From Gynuella sp050296195 (GTDB lineage Bacteria > Pseudomonadota > Gammaproteobacteria > Pseudomonadales > Natronospirillaceae): 64,000 nt of DNA. The position numbers and the translations under genes are program-made. The notes beneath the pieces were generated by a model that saw only the letters and a program-made list of their open reading frames with translations, was not told the DNA's origin and did not search any database. Shown here in pieces: positions 51,538 through 61,346 of the stretch (positions within the stretch are counted from its first letter, which is position 1; every line of letters begins with the position of its first letter). Location of the stretch: assembly GCF_050296195.1 (NCBI RefSeq), contig NZ_JBNKRB010000019.1; one strand, given 5' to 3'.

Positions 51538-52332
51538 ATGTCACGGTTACCTACCTACTTTATCTCCCACGGCGGCGGACCTTGGCCCTGGGTTCCTGAA
51601 ATGCGACAGACGATGCCCCTACTGGAGCAATCACTGGTCGATATTCCAAAACAGTTACCGGAAAAACCCAAAGCGATTCTGGTCATTTCGGGTCACTGGG
51701 AAGCCCCAGCATTCAGCGTTATGAGCAATGCTCAGCCACCAATGATTTACGATTACTACGGGTTTCCGGATTACACCTATCAGATCCAATATCAGGCACC
51801 TGGAGCCCCAGCATTTGCTAACCGGGTTCATCAACAGCTTAAAGATGCGGGTATAAATGCGGTTATGGATGCTAGTCAGGGCTTTGATCATGGGACCTTC
51901 GCCCCCTTGTACATCATGTACCCAAAAGCAGATATGCCCATATTTCAATTATCCCTGAAATCAGGTTACAACGTGGAAGAGCATCTGGCAGTCGGCCGCG
52001 CATTACAGGGGCTACGCGATGAAGGGTTGCTGATCATTGGCAGCGGCCTGAGCTACCATAATCTTCGCCTGCGAGGGCCTGCAGCGCGCGGTCCTTCAAG
52101 CCAGTTCGACGATTGGCTGCGGGAAACACTGGAGCTGAGCGGCGAGGCCAGGTCTGATCGTCTGCGGCACTGGTCAGAGGCACCTTCGGCACGCATCAGC
52201 CACCCCCGCGAAGATCACTTGGTTCCACTGATGGTTGCTGTCGGTGCTGCAGAACAGGACGCAGTCACCCGAGTCTACTTTGACCAAAATGCCTTGGGCG
52301 GGGCCGTAGCCTCCAGTTATCGATTTGGTTAA
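51538..52332 (+). CDS. DODA-type extradiol dioxygenase family protein
   Basis: 264 aa. Opens PTYFISHGGGPWPW; further histidine-containing metal-site segments are VISGHWEAP and FDHGTFAPLYIMYP, and GSGLSYHNL is near the active site. This is the 4,5-DOPA dioxygenase/YgiD-like subgroup of class III ring-cleavage enzymes. Members in bacteria cleave catechols; the natural substrate is uncertain. No catabolic operon around it. Confidence 0.88.
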   Translation: MSRLPTYFISHGGGPWPWVPEMRQTMPLLEQSLVDIPKQLPEKPKAILVISGHWEAPAFSVMSNAQPPMIYDYYGFPDYTYQIQYQAPGAPAFANRVHQQLKDAGINAVMDASQGFDHGTFAPLYIMYPKADMPIFQLSLKSGYNVEEHLAVGRALQGLRDEGLLIIGSGLSYHNLRLRGPAARGPSSQFDDWLRETLELSGEARSDRLRHWSEAPSARISHPREDHLVPLMVAVGAAEQDAVTRVYFDQNALGGAVASSYRFG

Positions 52333-52338
52333 GTTTAT

Positions 52339-52818
52339 TTACTCCACATGGGCGGTAAGCTGCAAAAAGCCGCCCAATGCGAACAGCAAAAATGAACAAG
52401 CCACGATTATGCCGACGGGATAGTACAAATTACCGGCCAGATCCAATTGGCTGTATTTGATAATCATGATCAACGCTTCCAATACCAACGCGATGCAAAC
52501 CGTTCCTACAAACCGGGTAATGGTTCGGCGGGTGTTCTGGAAAATCGTTTCCCCTTTTTTAACCGTTGAATACTCTTTGCCAACACCCACTCCCAATTCA
52601 TACATGGCCAGAGAAATAACCAGTGTATTAATGGTTCTGATAATCAGCGTTACAATATCTGCGAAGTCTGTCAGTAAACCATGGACGAAATTGTAAATGG
52701 AAACCACCATGAGCGTCAGGGCAATAAGGTGAAATACCAATGAAAACATGTATGCCAGGCTGCGCTTGTAGTGAGAAAATACGGTAAGGCTTCTTCGTAC
52801 ATTTAAAGACAACTTCAT
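52339..52818 (-). CDS. Four-helix membrane protein of unknown function
   Basis: 159 aa from the ATG giving MKLSLNVRRSL, chosen for its AGGA ribosome site 8 bp upstream (an ATG 18 bp earlier lacks one). Four predicted membrane helices separated by short loops, e.g. LVFHLIALTLMVVSIYNFV and YPVGIIVACSFLLFALGGF. Overall shape is similar to PsiE-like proteins, but I cannot assign it. Convergent with the dioxygenase, 6 bp apart. Confidence 0.6.
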   Translation of the reverse strand: MKLSLNVRRSLTVFSHYKRSLAYMFSLVFHLIALTLMVVSIYNFVHGLLTDFADIVTLIIRTINTLVISLAMYELGVGVGKEYSTVKKGETIFQNTRRTITRFVGTVCIALVLEALIMIIKYSQLDLAGNLYYPVGIIVACSFLLFALGGFLQLTAHVE

Positions 52819-53181
52819 TCTTATTTCCTGTTTCATTCATATATGCATAACCTTAGAATGCACACACTGAATTTTTGCCTGCTTCTATTTCAGTCAACTA
52901 AAGCTTTGCAGAAAAACGTGCGCCAGTTAACATTTTTGTCAGTTAACACCTGCGCTGGTTAGCATCACAAAATAAATTGATAGCCGTCTATTAAGGGTTC
53001 ATTTTATAAATTGAAAGAAATATTGGGAAAAGTTCATATTTCCTTAATACCGAATGCAGTATATAAATTTTTACATTATACGATGACGTATTCTAATACT
53101 ATCTACAGACAGGAGTCGTAGCCTCAGGAACCTCTGAATAACGGCGGTATCATTCAGAGCATGTTCTGCCAGGAGAATTGC
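52819..53181. other. AT-rich intergenic region before beta-helix lipoprotein genes
   Basis: Contains no gene. It has a direct 9-bp repeat CAGTTAACA at 52924-52932 and 52940-52948, AT-rich promoter-like sequence around 53040-53090, and MITE end fragment F. The two repeats, 16 bp apart, might be a regulator site. Confidence 0.45.
53127..53159. repeat. MITE end fragment, copy F
   Basis: GGAACCTCTGAATAACGGCGG then CATTCAGAG in inverted orientation: both family ends in only 33 bp, so either a minimal internal deletion of the element or a solo end. It lies directly upstream of the first beta-helix gene. Confidence 0.5.
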
Positions 53182-55353
53182 ATGCCACAGGAAATAGCTT
53201 GTCTTAGTGTTAAAACAGTATGGATATTATCCGCTGTGATGATTCTCAATGCCTGTACAATCAGTGATGAAAGCACCAATACTGTTCAAGATATTGGACA
53301 TCCGACTCCCAACAATAGTTCAGCACCAAGTATCACTCTGAATGGCAGCAGCAACTTACAAATAGCTGTTGGAGACGACTTCGAAGACCCTGGCGCGACG
53401 GCTTACGATAACCAGGATGGTGACCTGACAGGCTTTATAGACACCAGGTCTGAGGTGATCAACACTGTTCCGGGACACTACGACATCCGCTATTCTGTCA
53501 CCGACTCCAGTGAAAATACCGTGTCTGTTTCCCGCACGATTACCGTAGCTGAAGAGGGTGATAACTACTATGTAGACTGGATTAAAGATTTTAATCTGCC
53601 CACTCAGGACAGCGATGGCTGGTCAATTCTGTCCCCTTCCAAAGATTCACGTATCATTTATGTCAGCAGCGATGGGGATGACAGAACAGCTACAATTTAT
53701 ACTTCAGACGATTCCGCCATTGGCGAAAATGCGTTCAATCCAACTGGCGCAGTTAAGCCCTATGCCACCATCGAGGCAGCGTTAGATCAAATGCGACCCG
53801 GTAACCCTGACTACGTTTTGCTTAAACGTGGAGATACCTGGTCCAACCCAGAAATAAATATCGACGTTTATGGCCGCTCAGCGGAAGAAAAAGCCGTTTT
53901 TGGTGCGTATGGTAACCTGACTGACAATCGCCCATTGATCACAAACTCTGGAGTAAAACTTAATAAAAGTGGTTATCTGGCTATTCTCGGAATTCATTTT
54001 CAGGCCAGTAAGCGTAACCCCAGTTCAAGTGATTTTGCTGGCTTCAATAATGTCGATGGCACCAAAGGTATTAATGCCACCCTATATAATGATTATGGCG
54101 GTTTTCTGATTGAAGACTGCTGGTTTGAGTGGTTCGATAATAACGTTATTCAATCGTTTGCATTTGATAAGAATGATAATTTTTTGACTATTAAAGATAT
54201 TATTGTGCGACGTAATATCTTTAATAATAACTATTCTACAGTTGCCCATTCTCAAGGGTTGTATTCAGCCTATACCTCCATGTTGCTGGAAGAAAACATC
54301 TTCGACCACAATGGCTGGTATAAACAGACGGAAAAGGATGCTCCAAAAGAGAAGCAGAAAGAAGAGGGAAAAGCCACGATGTTCAATCACAACACGTACT
54401 TCCCGGAGGCGCACGGCACTATCTTTCGTAACAATGTTTTTTTAAGAGCTTCGAGTATTGGTAATAAGTTCACTTCCAATTCTGAAGACTCAGAAGGCAG
54501 CAATAGTATTAGAGCCAGCAACATCCTGGTTGATAATAATTTTTATGCGGAAGGAGAAATTGGTATCAGCTTGGGAGGAAATAAAGATCAGGATGATGGA
54601 CCACGCTGGGAAAATATACTCATCGTCAATAATGTCCTTACCGCGATTGGCCGGACATTTCCAACTCAACGAAGTTTGGGCTGGGGCATCGGCATCAGTG
54701 ATTGGAAGAATGGCCTGGTACAGGGTAATCTCATGTTTAACTGGGGTCAGGATGATAATAAAACTGGTGACTATAAAAACGTCTATGCCATTGACAGCAA
54801 AGGCCATGTGACCAATACCATCATTGATCACAATATTGCCTATGGGCTTGTCACCGGTACAGGCGTCATTAGAGTTTCTGATCAGGGTTCAAGAGAGTTT
54901 GTCGCTCAGGCCAGCAACTATATTACCTTTACCAATAACGAAGTCACTTTGCTTCATGATTCCGGTGGTTATATTATGGCCTACGATATACACCCAAAAG
55001 CACAGAACTTTGCGAATAACGATTTTTATTTCGATAGCAACAATGCTTATTGGTTTCGTGCGACTGATAAGTACATCTGGCCAGAGCTGAAAAATACCCG
55101 GGATGTTGATTTCGCTGGTTATCAACGTATTACTGGGGACAACTCATCTGTTCAGAGCCCGCACTTCTATCGAGCTCCCAATCGGACGATCGCCAACTAC
55201 CTGAAAGATAAGAATTTTAACGCTATTGCCGATAGCACTACCGAAATAAACATTTTAGCCGATCTCCTGAGAACACAGAAAAGGGGAAAGTGGCACAAAG
55301 AGTTAATGGCGGGTGCGATCAATAACTATTTCCGGGAAGGATTTTCCAATTAA
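53182..55353 (+). CDS. Secreted lipoprotein with DUF5011 Ig-like and right-handed beta-helix domains (paralogue 1)
   Basis: 723 aa, starting at the ATG giving MPQEIACLSVKTVWIL, which has an AGGAG site 7 bp before (an upstream ATG at 53161 would add seven residues). Lipobox MILNAC. A DUF5011/HYR-type domain occupies about 45-130 (APSITLNGSSNLQIAVGD, DPGATAYDNQDGDLTG). From about 165 it is a right-handed parallel beta-helix with short Asn-rich repeats (IIVRRNIFNNNYST, LLEENIFDHNGWYK, IFRNNVFLRASSI). The C-terminal 55 residues form a small conserved tail. Probably a surface polysaccharide-binding or lyase-like enzyme; no catalytic triad identified. Tandem with a close paralogue 59 bp downstream. 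Confidence 0.75.
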   Translation: MPQEIACLSVKTVWILSAVMILNACTISDESTNTVQDIGHPTPNNSSAPSITLNGSSNLQIAVGDDFEDPGATAYDNQDGDLTGFIDTRSEVINTVPGHYDIRYSVTDSSENTVSVSRTITVAEEGDNYYVDWIKDFNLPTQDSDGWSILSPSKDSRIIYVSSDGDDRTATIYTSDDSAIGENAFNPTGAVKPYATIEAALDQMRPGNPDYVLLKRGDTWSNPEINIDVYGRSAEEKAVFGAYGNLTDNRPLITNSGVKLNKSGYLAILGIHFQASKRNPSSSDFAGFNNVDGTKGINATLYNDYGGFLIEDCWFEWFDNNVIQSFAFDKNDNFLTIKDIIVRRNIFNNNYSTVAHSQGLYSAYTSMLLEENIFDHNGWYKQTEKDAPKEKQKEEGKATMFNHNTYFPEAHGTIFRNNVFLRASSIGNKFTSNSEDSEGSNSIRASNILVDNNFYAEGEIGISLGGNKDQDDGPRWENILIVNNVLTAIGRTFPTQRSLGWGIGISDWKNGLVQGNLMFNWGQDDNKTGDYKNVYAIDSKGHVTNTIIDHNIAYGLVTGTGVIRVSDQGSREFVAQASNYITFTNNEVTLLHDSGGYIMAYDIHPKAQNFANNDFYFDSNNAYWFRATDKYIWPELKNTRDVDFAGYQRITGDNSSVQSPHFYRAPNRTIANYLKDKNFNAIADSTTEINILADLLRTQKRGKWHKELMAGAINNYFREGFSN

Positions 55354-55412
55354 GACTCGCTCCACGTGCAATTTCATGGAACCATAAACAACAGACGTTA
55401 TGAGAAAGAAAT

Positions 55413-57542
55413 ATGAACTTTATTAAACCCAAATATTTCCTGACAGTGTTTTGCTGTACTCTGTTGGCCGCATGCACCATCGAAGGTGATTCCACTAACC
55501 CCAACAGTTCCTTTATTGTTGCCCCAAGCGATCAAGGACCAGAGATTCGACTGAACGGCATTAAAAATATGCAGCTGCTAGCGGGTAGCGACTTTGTTGA
55601 CCCCGGAGCCACAGCTCAGGATGCCCAGGATGGTAATCTGACGTCCAGTATTTCTGTTGATTCGAATCTTAATATTTCTGCTGCTGGCAAATACACCATT
55701 ACCTATACAGTCGTTGATTCTGATGGGCACGAAGCAACCATAACACGCACCATTATCGTAACTGCTGAATTTGACGATAATTATCGTGTCAGCTGGGAAA
55801 GCAACTTTAAACTCCCTAAACAGGATGCGGATGGCTGGTCAATCTTAACGCCTTCGTCCGACTCACGGCTGATCTATATTTCAACCACGAGTGGTGACGA
55901 CAATACTGCGAAGACCTACGCACCCAAGGATAGTGAAATCGGTGGTGACTATCGCAACCCTGCTGGTACGGTTTTAGCGTATAAGACAATGGAAGCCGCT
56001 TTCAAACAATTAAGAGCCGGGAAACCAGACTACCTGCTATTTAAGCGCGGAGACACCTTTACTAAAACCCCGGGCTTCGATCTTGCCCTTAAAGCCGGTC
56101 GCTCAGCCTCCGAACGACAGGTTTTCACCAGTTATGGCCCGGCAACAGAAAGGCCTGTCATCGATACCGGTATAGGCTGGGGACTAAACTTCAATAATGC
56201 TCCCTATTCAGCTGCTGTCGGATTATATGTCGTGGCCAGTGGGCGTAATCCGGACCAGGACGGTGATGGTAAGGAAGACAGCAACTTTGACTGGCATTCT
56301 ATGGGTCAGGCACTGGGTTTTCGCGGTTTGGATATCGTCGGCCATGTGCTGATTGAAGACTGCTGGTTCGACTGGTTTTCGAGCAACTATTTCCAGTCAA
56401 CCGATGATAATTCTGAGGTTATAGACATCATTTTCAGACGAAACCTGATAACCAACAATTATGCAGCGGTACCTGGGCAGCATCCGCAAGGTATGTACTC
56501 CGATAATGTTTCATCGTTAATTGAAGAAAACATTTTTGACCACAACGGCTGGTATAAACGAGGAACTGGGAGTGATGACAGTGAAGGTCAGGCAACTTAC
56601 TACAACCACAACATTTATTTTGTAGAACCCAGGAACACTATTGTCAGAAATAATTTATTTTTACGTTCATCCAGTATCGGTACCAAGTTTACCTCCAACA
56701 CAACATCCGGAGTTAACCAGATCAAAGCCTGGAACCTGCTGGTGGATAACAATCTCTATCTCGAAGGCGAAGTTGGTATTGGTCTGAGCGGTAATAAAGA
56801 TCAGAACAACGGACCAAGATTTCAGGAAATCTACGTAACCAATAATGTTCTGATGAATATAGGCCGAACTCAACCGTCAAGGCGGGATCTTGGCTGGGGA
56901 ATGGATCTGGCGGACTGGAAAGGTGGACTGGTCAGCGGCAACATATTTGCGCACTGGGGACAATTCGATACTCAAAACAACAATAACTATGCCTTGTATA
57001 TGACCGGAGAAATGTCCAATACAGAGATCAGAGATAACACCATCTACGATATCTACAGCAGTCAGGTTCTGGTCAATTTCACCGGATATGACGAAATCCT
57101 ATCCTTTGATTTTCACAATAATGATATCCAGGGAAAGAATGCTAAGGTTCAACGACCTGGCCGCCTGTTGCAATACTCTGTTAATAAAGGCATTGGTACT
57201 CTGGCCAATAACAACTATTACTCAGAAGTAGAGCAGACCAACTGGTTCTCAGGACAGGGCTCTGCTTACTTGAGTCTGGATGAGTACCGCCGCTATTCAG
57301 GCGACAAGACGTCTATGCCCCGGTCTATTGATTATCAAGACCCGAATCGCTCCATTTCCAGCTATTTATCCTCTCTTGGATACGCTTCAGGATTGAATGC
57401 AGATACAGAAATGGCAGCGTTAATCAAGTTGTTAATGGCACAACAAAAAGGTAATTGGGACACCAACATAAGTGCCGAGGCAATCAACAGTTATATTCGC
57501 AACGGTTTCTGTAACAAGAATAAGGCTAGCGAATGCCAGTAA
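55413..57542 (+). CDS. Secreted lipoprotein with DUF5011 Ig-like and right-handed beta-helix domains (paralogue 2)
   Basis: 709 aa, same layout as its neighbour: signal with lipobox LLAAC, DUF5011-like domain (PEIRLNGIKNMQLLAGSDF, DPGATAQDAQDGNLTS), then beta-helix segments (IIFRRNLITNNYAAV, LIEENIFDHNGWYKRG, IVRNNLFLRSSSIGTKF). Both proteins share blocks such as IEDCWFxWF, NIFDHNGWYK and the tail NRSISSYL ... WDTNISAEAINSYIRNGF. The pair arose by duplication and has since diverged. Likely surface attached and carbohydrate-related. Substrate unknown. Confidence 0.75.
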   Translation: MNFIKPKYFLTVFCCTLLAACTIEGDSTNPNSSFIVAPSDQGPEIRLNGIKNMQLLAGSDFVDPGATAQDAQDGNLTSSISVDSNLNISAAGKYTITYTVVDSDGHEATITRTIIVTAEFDDNYRVSWESNFKLPKQDADGWSILTPSSDSRLIYISTTSGDDNTAKTYAPKDSEIGGDYRNPAGTVLAYKTMEAAFKQLRAGKPDYLLFKRGDTFTKTPGFDLALKAGRSASERQVFTSYGPATERPVIDTGIGWGLNFNNAPYSAAVGLYVVASGRNPDQDGDGKEDSNFDWHSMGQALGFRGLDIVGHVLIEDCWFDWFSSNYFQSTDDNSEVIDIIFRRNLITNNYAAVPGQHPQGMYSDNVSSLIEENIFDHNGWYKRGTGSDDSEGQATYYNHNIYFVEPRNTIVRNNLFLRSSSIGTKFTSNTTSGVNQIKAWNLLVDNNLYLEGEVGIGLSGNKDQNNGPRFQEIYVTNNVLMNIGRTQPSRRDLGWGMDLADWKGGLVSGNIFAHWGQFDTQNNNNYALYMTGEMSNTEIRDNTIYDIYSSQVLVNFTGYDEILSFDFHNNDIQGKNAKVQRPGRLLQYSVNKGIGTLANNNYYSEVEQTNWFSGQGSAYLSLDEYRRYSGDKTSMPRSIDYQDPNRSISSYLSSLGYASGLNADTEMAALIKLLMAQQKGNWDTNISAEAINSYIRNGFCNKNKASECQ

Positions 57543-57565
57543 TACGATAGCCCTGTAAAGAGGCT

Positions 57566-58429
57566 CTAAAGTGTGCCAGCAAAATATTGGATTTGCATGA
57601 CCACTTTACGAGCCTCACGCTGATTGAATGTCGATTTACGACACACCAGAAAACTCGGCCGGTACAGATGTTCGGGATCCGGCATCAGCGCAAAAGGCAT
57701 GGCATTCAATGCTTTGGCCACTCCCAAAGGGACCAGCGCATGACCAAACCCGGATATCGCCAGCTGTGCCGCTGCAAAAGAAGACTCCACCTGCATCGAC
57801 TGATGCAGGTTAAATTCTGCCAACAGTGGTTTTAACCATTCCCAAGTGTTGGATTTGCGCTCAATGCCAATAATGTCGATGGTTTTACCTGCCTCCCTTT
57901 CCTGCTTCAAAAGCGCAAGGTCTTTACTCTTGGCCAAGATGACCATTGGCTCCATATTGAGCAGCTCCACCACCAGCCCCGGTGTTTGCGGCAGTTTGCC
58001 AGCGCAAATACCCAACTGATAGTGACCGGACTGAATCTTATCGATCACTGTCGGCGTCCGGTGTGCGTGAATATCAAAAATCAGTCCTTCTATCTGTTCA
58101 CTGACATTTTTCAGCAGATTCCCACCCCAGGAAGATAATATGGCCTCGGAAACACCGATGCTAAGACGCTGTTGTGAGGTCTGGCTTTGCTGCTGAATGA
58201 TCAGATTCAAGTCCGCCACCAGAGGGCTGACTTTACTAATGAAGGCTGTTCCCTGCTCGGTAAACACTGCTTTTCGTCCTTGCTTGGTAATCAACTGAAC
58301 GCCCAATTGCTGTTCCAGTAGCGCGATCCGCTTGCTGATAGCAGACTGGCTGATCCGCAATGCCAGCGCCGCGGCACTCATAGTCTGATGTTTGTCCAGG
58401 GCAATCAGTGCTTCAATATTGGCCAACAC
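57566..58429 (-). CDS. LysR-family transcriptional regulator
   Basis: 287 aa. N-terminal HTH (QTMSAAALALRISQSAISKRIALLEQ) with LysR substrate domain. Recognises an unknown effector. Transcribed away from the TSUP gene, so it probably controls it. Confidence 0.9.
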   Translation of the reverse strand: MLANIEALIALDKHQTMSAAALALRISQSAISKRIALLEQQLGVQLITKQGRKAVFTEQGTAFISKVSPLVADLNLIIQQQSQTSQQRLSIGVSEAILSSWGGNLLKNVSEQIEGLIFDIHAHRTPTVIDKIQSGHYQLGICAGKLPQTPGLVVELLNMEPMVILAKSKDLALLKQEREAGKTIDIIGIERKSNTWEWLKPLLAEFNLHQSMQVESSFAAAQLAISGFGHALVPLGVAKALNAMPFALMPDPEHLYRPSFLVCRKSTFNQREARKVVMQIQYFAGTL

Positions 58430-58533
58430 AAAACTTTCCTCTTTGGAATATATCGCTTTAATAATATTCGCTATTGTGGATTATTCCCAGGGTGCAGAAT
58501 ACCCCCCGTTCCTCGCACTTACGGAGTCATTCC

Positions 58534-59268
58534 ATGTGGTTCATTGCCTTCTCAACGATTGCCCTGACGAGCTTATTGTCAGGAGTACTCGGGATGGGTG
58601 GCGGTATGATACTGATGGGCGTATTGGCCATCATCATGCCGCTATCCCAGGCAATGATCGTACATGGTCTGACACAGACAGTTGCGAACTTATCCAGGGC
58701 TTGGATTCATAGAAGGGAAATACACTGGTCTATCTTTCGCTGGTATTTGATGGGGAGTCAGATAACGCTGATCAGTTTTTTCTTCTTTGCACTAACGATA
58801 TCCAAGCCCTGGTTTTTTATTGCCCTGGGGTCAGTTGCACTGATCAGTCAGATAATCCCCAAGCAACTCCGCATCGAAGTCAGCAAACCTCGCAACGCAC
58901 TGCTGTGTGGTATTTTAGTGACAGCCAGTCAGCTACTGGTAGGGGTCGCCGGCTCCATTCTGGATCTGTTTTTTATCCGTTCCAAGCTCAGCCGCTATCA
59001 GGTGTTGGCAACAAAGGCGATCACTCAGACAGTTGGCCATATTTCCAAGCTGGTTTTCTGGTCCGGCATCGCTATCGGTCACCTGCAGACCGATTTCATT
59101 GCCTGGTGGGTATTACCGGTCATCATTATACTGGCCAGTGCCGGCAGTCACTATGGCGCAAAGATTCTGGCACGCATGAATGACGGTCAGTTTCGTACGA
59201 TTACGTCAGCAGTATTGGCAATCATTGGCATCAGTTACCTGGTAAAAGGCAGCATTATGTTGTTCTGA
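58534..59268 (+). CDS. TSUP-family (TauE/SafE-like) membrane transporter
   Basis: 244 aa from the ATG giving MWFIAFSTIALTSLLSG, which has a GGAG site. A longer frame from 58474 would prepend 20 charged residues. Eight or so membrane helices; GVLGMGGGMILMGVLAI and a matching motif in the second half (ASQLLVGVAGSILDLFF) mark the TSUP fold. Exports or imports small anions, often sulfur compounds. Divergent LysR, so inducible. Confidence 0.85.
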   Translation: MWFIAFSTIALTSLLSGVLGMGGGMILMGVLAIIMPLSQAMIVHGLTQTVANLSRAWIHRREIHWSIFRWYLMGSQITLISFFFFALTISKPWFFIALGSVALISQIIPKQLRIEVSKPRNALLCGILVTASQLLVGVAGSILDLFFIRSKLSRYQVLATKAITQTVGHISKLVFWSGIAIGHLQTDFIAWWVLPVIIILASAGSHYGAKILARMNDGQFRTITSAVLAIIGISYLVKGSIMLF

Positions 59269-59287
59269 ACCGCCAGCACGGCGGTTC
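59267..59287. terminator. Bidirectional terminator between TSUP and phoD genes
   Basis: 8-bp perfect stem GAACCGCC / GGCGGTTC with a 5-nt loop, followed by ATTT. It begins within the TSUP stop codon and ends 12 bp before the end of convergent phoD. Confidence 0.65.
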
Positions 59288-59298
59288 ATTTAGAGTCC

Positions 59299-61125
59299 TC
59301 AGAGAACAACATCCTGAAGCTGATTCGGTTGTGTCGCTGTAACCTTAAACTGCTTCTGGCGCGCTGTCTGTAATTCAAATTCCCGGGTTTTGACAGACGA
59401 AACAAACTGCCAGTCGGCCACAATCTCATCATGATTAATGTCCAATAGCAGCCAACCGCGATCACCGGTATTCATATATTGAAGATCTTTTACCAAAGAA
59501 ACGATACCCGCTTCAGTGGCGGCATAATTGCTCGCATCAATATTCAAATACACTTCCAGTCCGGGTGACGATACTGATGCAGTTGCCAGTTCCACACCGA
59601 CCGCATCACCATTGGCATTGGTCAACTGGCTGGCCCAGGCATTATGAGTGTCTCCAGCCAGACTGACGAGTTTGACATTCAGGGTTTGGGCAATTGCCAG
59701 TAACCGCTCACGCTCAGCACCATAACCATCCCAGGCATCGAGGTTATAGGGGAGATTGGGTGCTTGTAGCAGAGCCATGACCTGATCTGTCAGGCGTGAC
59801 TGATTCGCCTGCACATAAGCCATTTGCTCAGCCGTTAAGGAAGGATCTGAAGCCGCTGCCCGCTGGGCCAAAACTGCCAACTGTGCCAGCTCCGCATACT
59901 GAGATATCGACATCGCCTGTGTCACAATGGCATAAGGGAAATGCATGCGTGCCATCAGAATCTGCTGACCCAGAATCTGCCAGGTACATTTGGACGCAGA
60001 CATCGCATTTTGTAACCAGTCCAGCTGAGTACTGCCAAGCAACTGCCGCTCTTCATTGTTAATAGCAGCAGATAATGCAGTGGTATTGATGCCCTGGGTG
60101 GCGGCATCGTAAAAGCCGGCCAGATCCAGCTGCTGATCTCTGGCCTCATGACGCGTATCCAGCATCAACAGGTTGGCCAGATCGCCCCAGACAAACTGAC
60201 GATAAATGCTGGTGGGCTCCATTAATGAATCACTGCCAGCATTGACCGGACGGATCGGCAGCCACTCAAAGTAGGCTTGAAAAGCAGCGGCTCTGCGATC
60301 CATATAATCACCTTGTCCGGCTTGGTGATTTTCGGCACCGGCTTTCCAGGAATCATTGGCAACTTCGTGATCATCCCAGACCAGGATAAACGGCGTTTTC
60401 GCGTGTGCCAGCTGTAAATCCGCATCCGTCCGATACTGGGCATAACGGGTACGATAATCCTCCAGACTGACCAAGTCGCCAGCCGGCTGTGGAACGCGGC
60501 CCATCGTTTTGGCGTCATCAGTGGCATAACCATTGGCACCATATTCGTAAATATAGTCTCCCAGGTGTAACACCAGATCCAGGTCTTCGATCTTCGCCAC
60601 CGATTGATAGACATGAAAATAACCGGCCGGGTAATTTGAACAGGACAACACCGCCATTCTCAACTGACTGGCAGACCCCGAAGGCAGCGTGCGGGTGTGT
60701 CCCTGTGTAGACTCATGACTGGCAGTACGGAACTGATAACGATAATGGGTATCAGCAGACAGTCCGCGGATATCCACTTTGACAGTAAAATCGTTCTCCA
60801 GCTTCGCTTCACCGCGCCCCTGAGCAACAACCTGGGTTGCATCGGCTTCTGCATAGATCTGCCATTCAACAACAACTGCCGTTGCTTTGGCACTCTCTGG
60901 GGTCACGCGAGTCCATAGAATCACACTGTCACTGAGTGGGTCCCCGGAAGCAACCCCATGTTCAAATGTTCCGCGTCCGAGTGGTTCAGCGGGTGCTGCC
61001 GGAGCCTTATCATTGTCATCATCCTCCGGCGCACAGCCGACAAATGCGTAAGTAACATAAATACTGCCAGCAGCGTGAGCACTGAGCTGTAAAAAACGAC
61101 GTCGCGAAATAATAGGCATATCCAT
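59299..61125 (-). CDS. phoD: PhoD-family alkaline phosphatase/phosphodiesterase, Tat-exported
   Basis: 608 aa. Twin-arginine signal (SRRRFLQLSAHAAGS) followed by a possible lipidated Cys (VGCAPEDD). N-terminal fibronectin-like PhoD_N domain (FEHGVASGDPLSDSVILWTR), then the calcineurin-like catalytic domain with LHLGDYIYEYG, VWDDHEVANDSW and SLAGDTHNAW. Cleaves phosphodiesters and monoesters in the periplasm under phosphate stress. No convincing Pho box was found upstream. Start possible two codons later (MPIISRRR). Confidence 0.92.
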   Translation of the reverse strand: MDMPIISRRRFLQLSAHAAGSIYVTYAFVGCAPEDDDNDKAPAAPAEPLGRGTFEHGVASGDPLSDSVILWTRVTPESAKATAVVVEWQIYAEADATQVVAQGRGEAKLENDFTVKVDIRGLSADTHYRYQFRTASHESTQGHTRTLPSGSASQLRMAVLSCSNYPAGYFHVYQSVAKIEDLDLVLHLGDYIYEYGANGYATDDAKTMGRVPQPAGDLVSLEDYRTRYAQYRTDADLQLAHAKTPFILVWDDHEVANDSWKAGAENHQAGQGDYMDRRAAAFQAYFEWLPIRPVNAGSDSLMEPTSIYRQFVWGDLANLLMLDTRHEARDQQLDLAGFYDAATQGINTTALSAAINNEERQLLGSTQLDWLQNAMSASKCTWQILGQQILMARMHFPYAIVTQAMSISQYAELAQLAVLAQRAAASDPSLTAEQMAYVQANQSRLTDQVMALLQAPNLPYNLDAWDGYGAERERLLAIAQTLNVKLVSLAGDTHNAWASQLTNANGDAVGVELATASVSSPGLEVYLNIDASNYAATEAGIVSLVKDLQYMNTGDRGWLLLDINHDEIVADWQFVSSVKTREFELQTARQKQFKVTATQPNQLQDVVL

Positions 61126-61290
61126 ACATCTCTGTCAGAAGGAAAGTCCAGGGAGGTTAACAGGCAAAGATGACGATATTCTGAAATGATCCATTTGATT
61201 GCCCTGGCAAAGGTATGCACCAGACAACCGTTGTTAACGAGGGCTTAAAAAAGAATACGCACTAAAGATATAAAGAGAAAAGACTTTTGG

Positions 61291-61320
61291 GGCAGAGAAG
61301 ACCAGTATGTCTGCTCTGCC
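61291..61320 (-). terminator. Rho-independent-like terminator of cysK
   Basis: 12-bp stem GGCAGAGAAGAC / GTCTGCTCTGCC (11 of 12 pair) with a 6-nt loop, 26 bp after the cysK stop. On the minus strand CCAAAAGTCTTTTC follows. Confidence 0.6.
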
Positions 61321-61346
61321 TGTTCAGATATTGAAGATCAACAGAG

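Noticed and set aside
53127..53159. Hairpin as a terminator or riboswitch before the beta-helix gene
   Set aside because: Its arms are the MITE ends, so the element explains it better.
61126..61200. Pho box in front of phoD
   Set aside because: Only a single CTGTCA is present near 61133; a second half site at 11 bp was not found.
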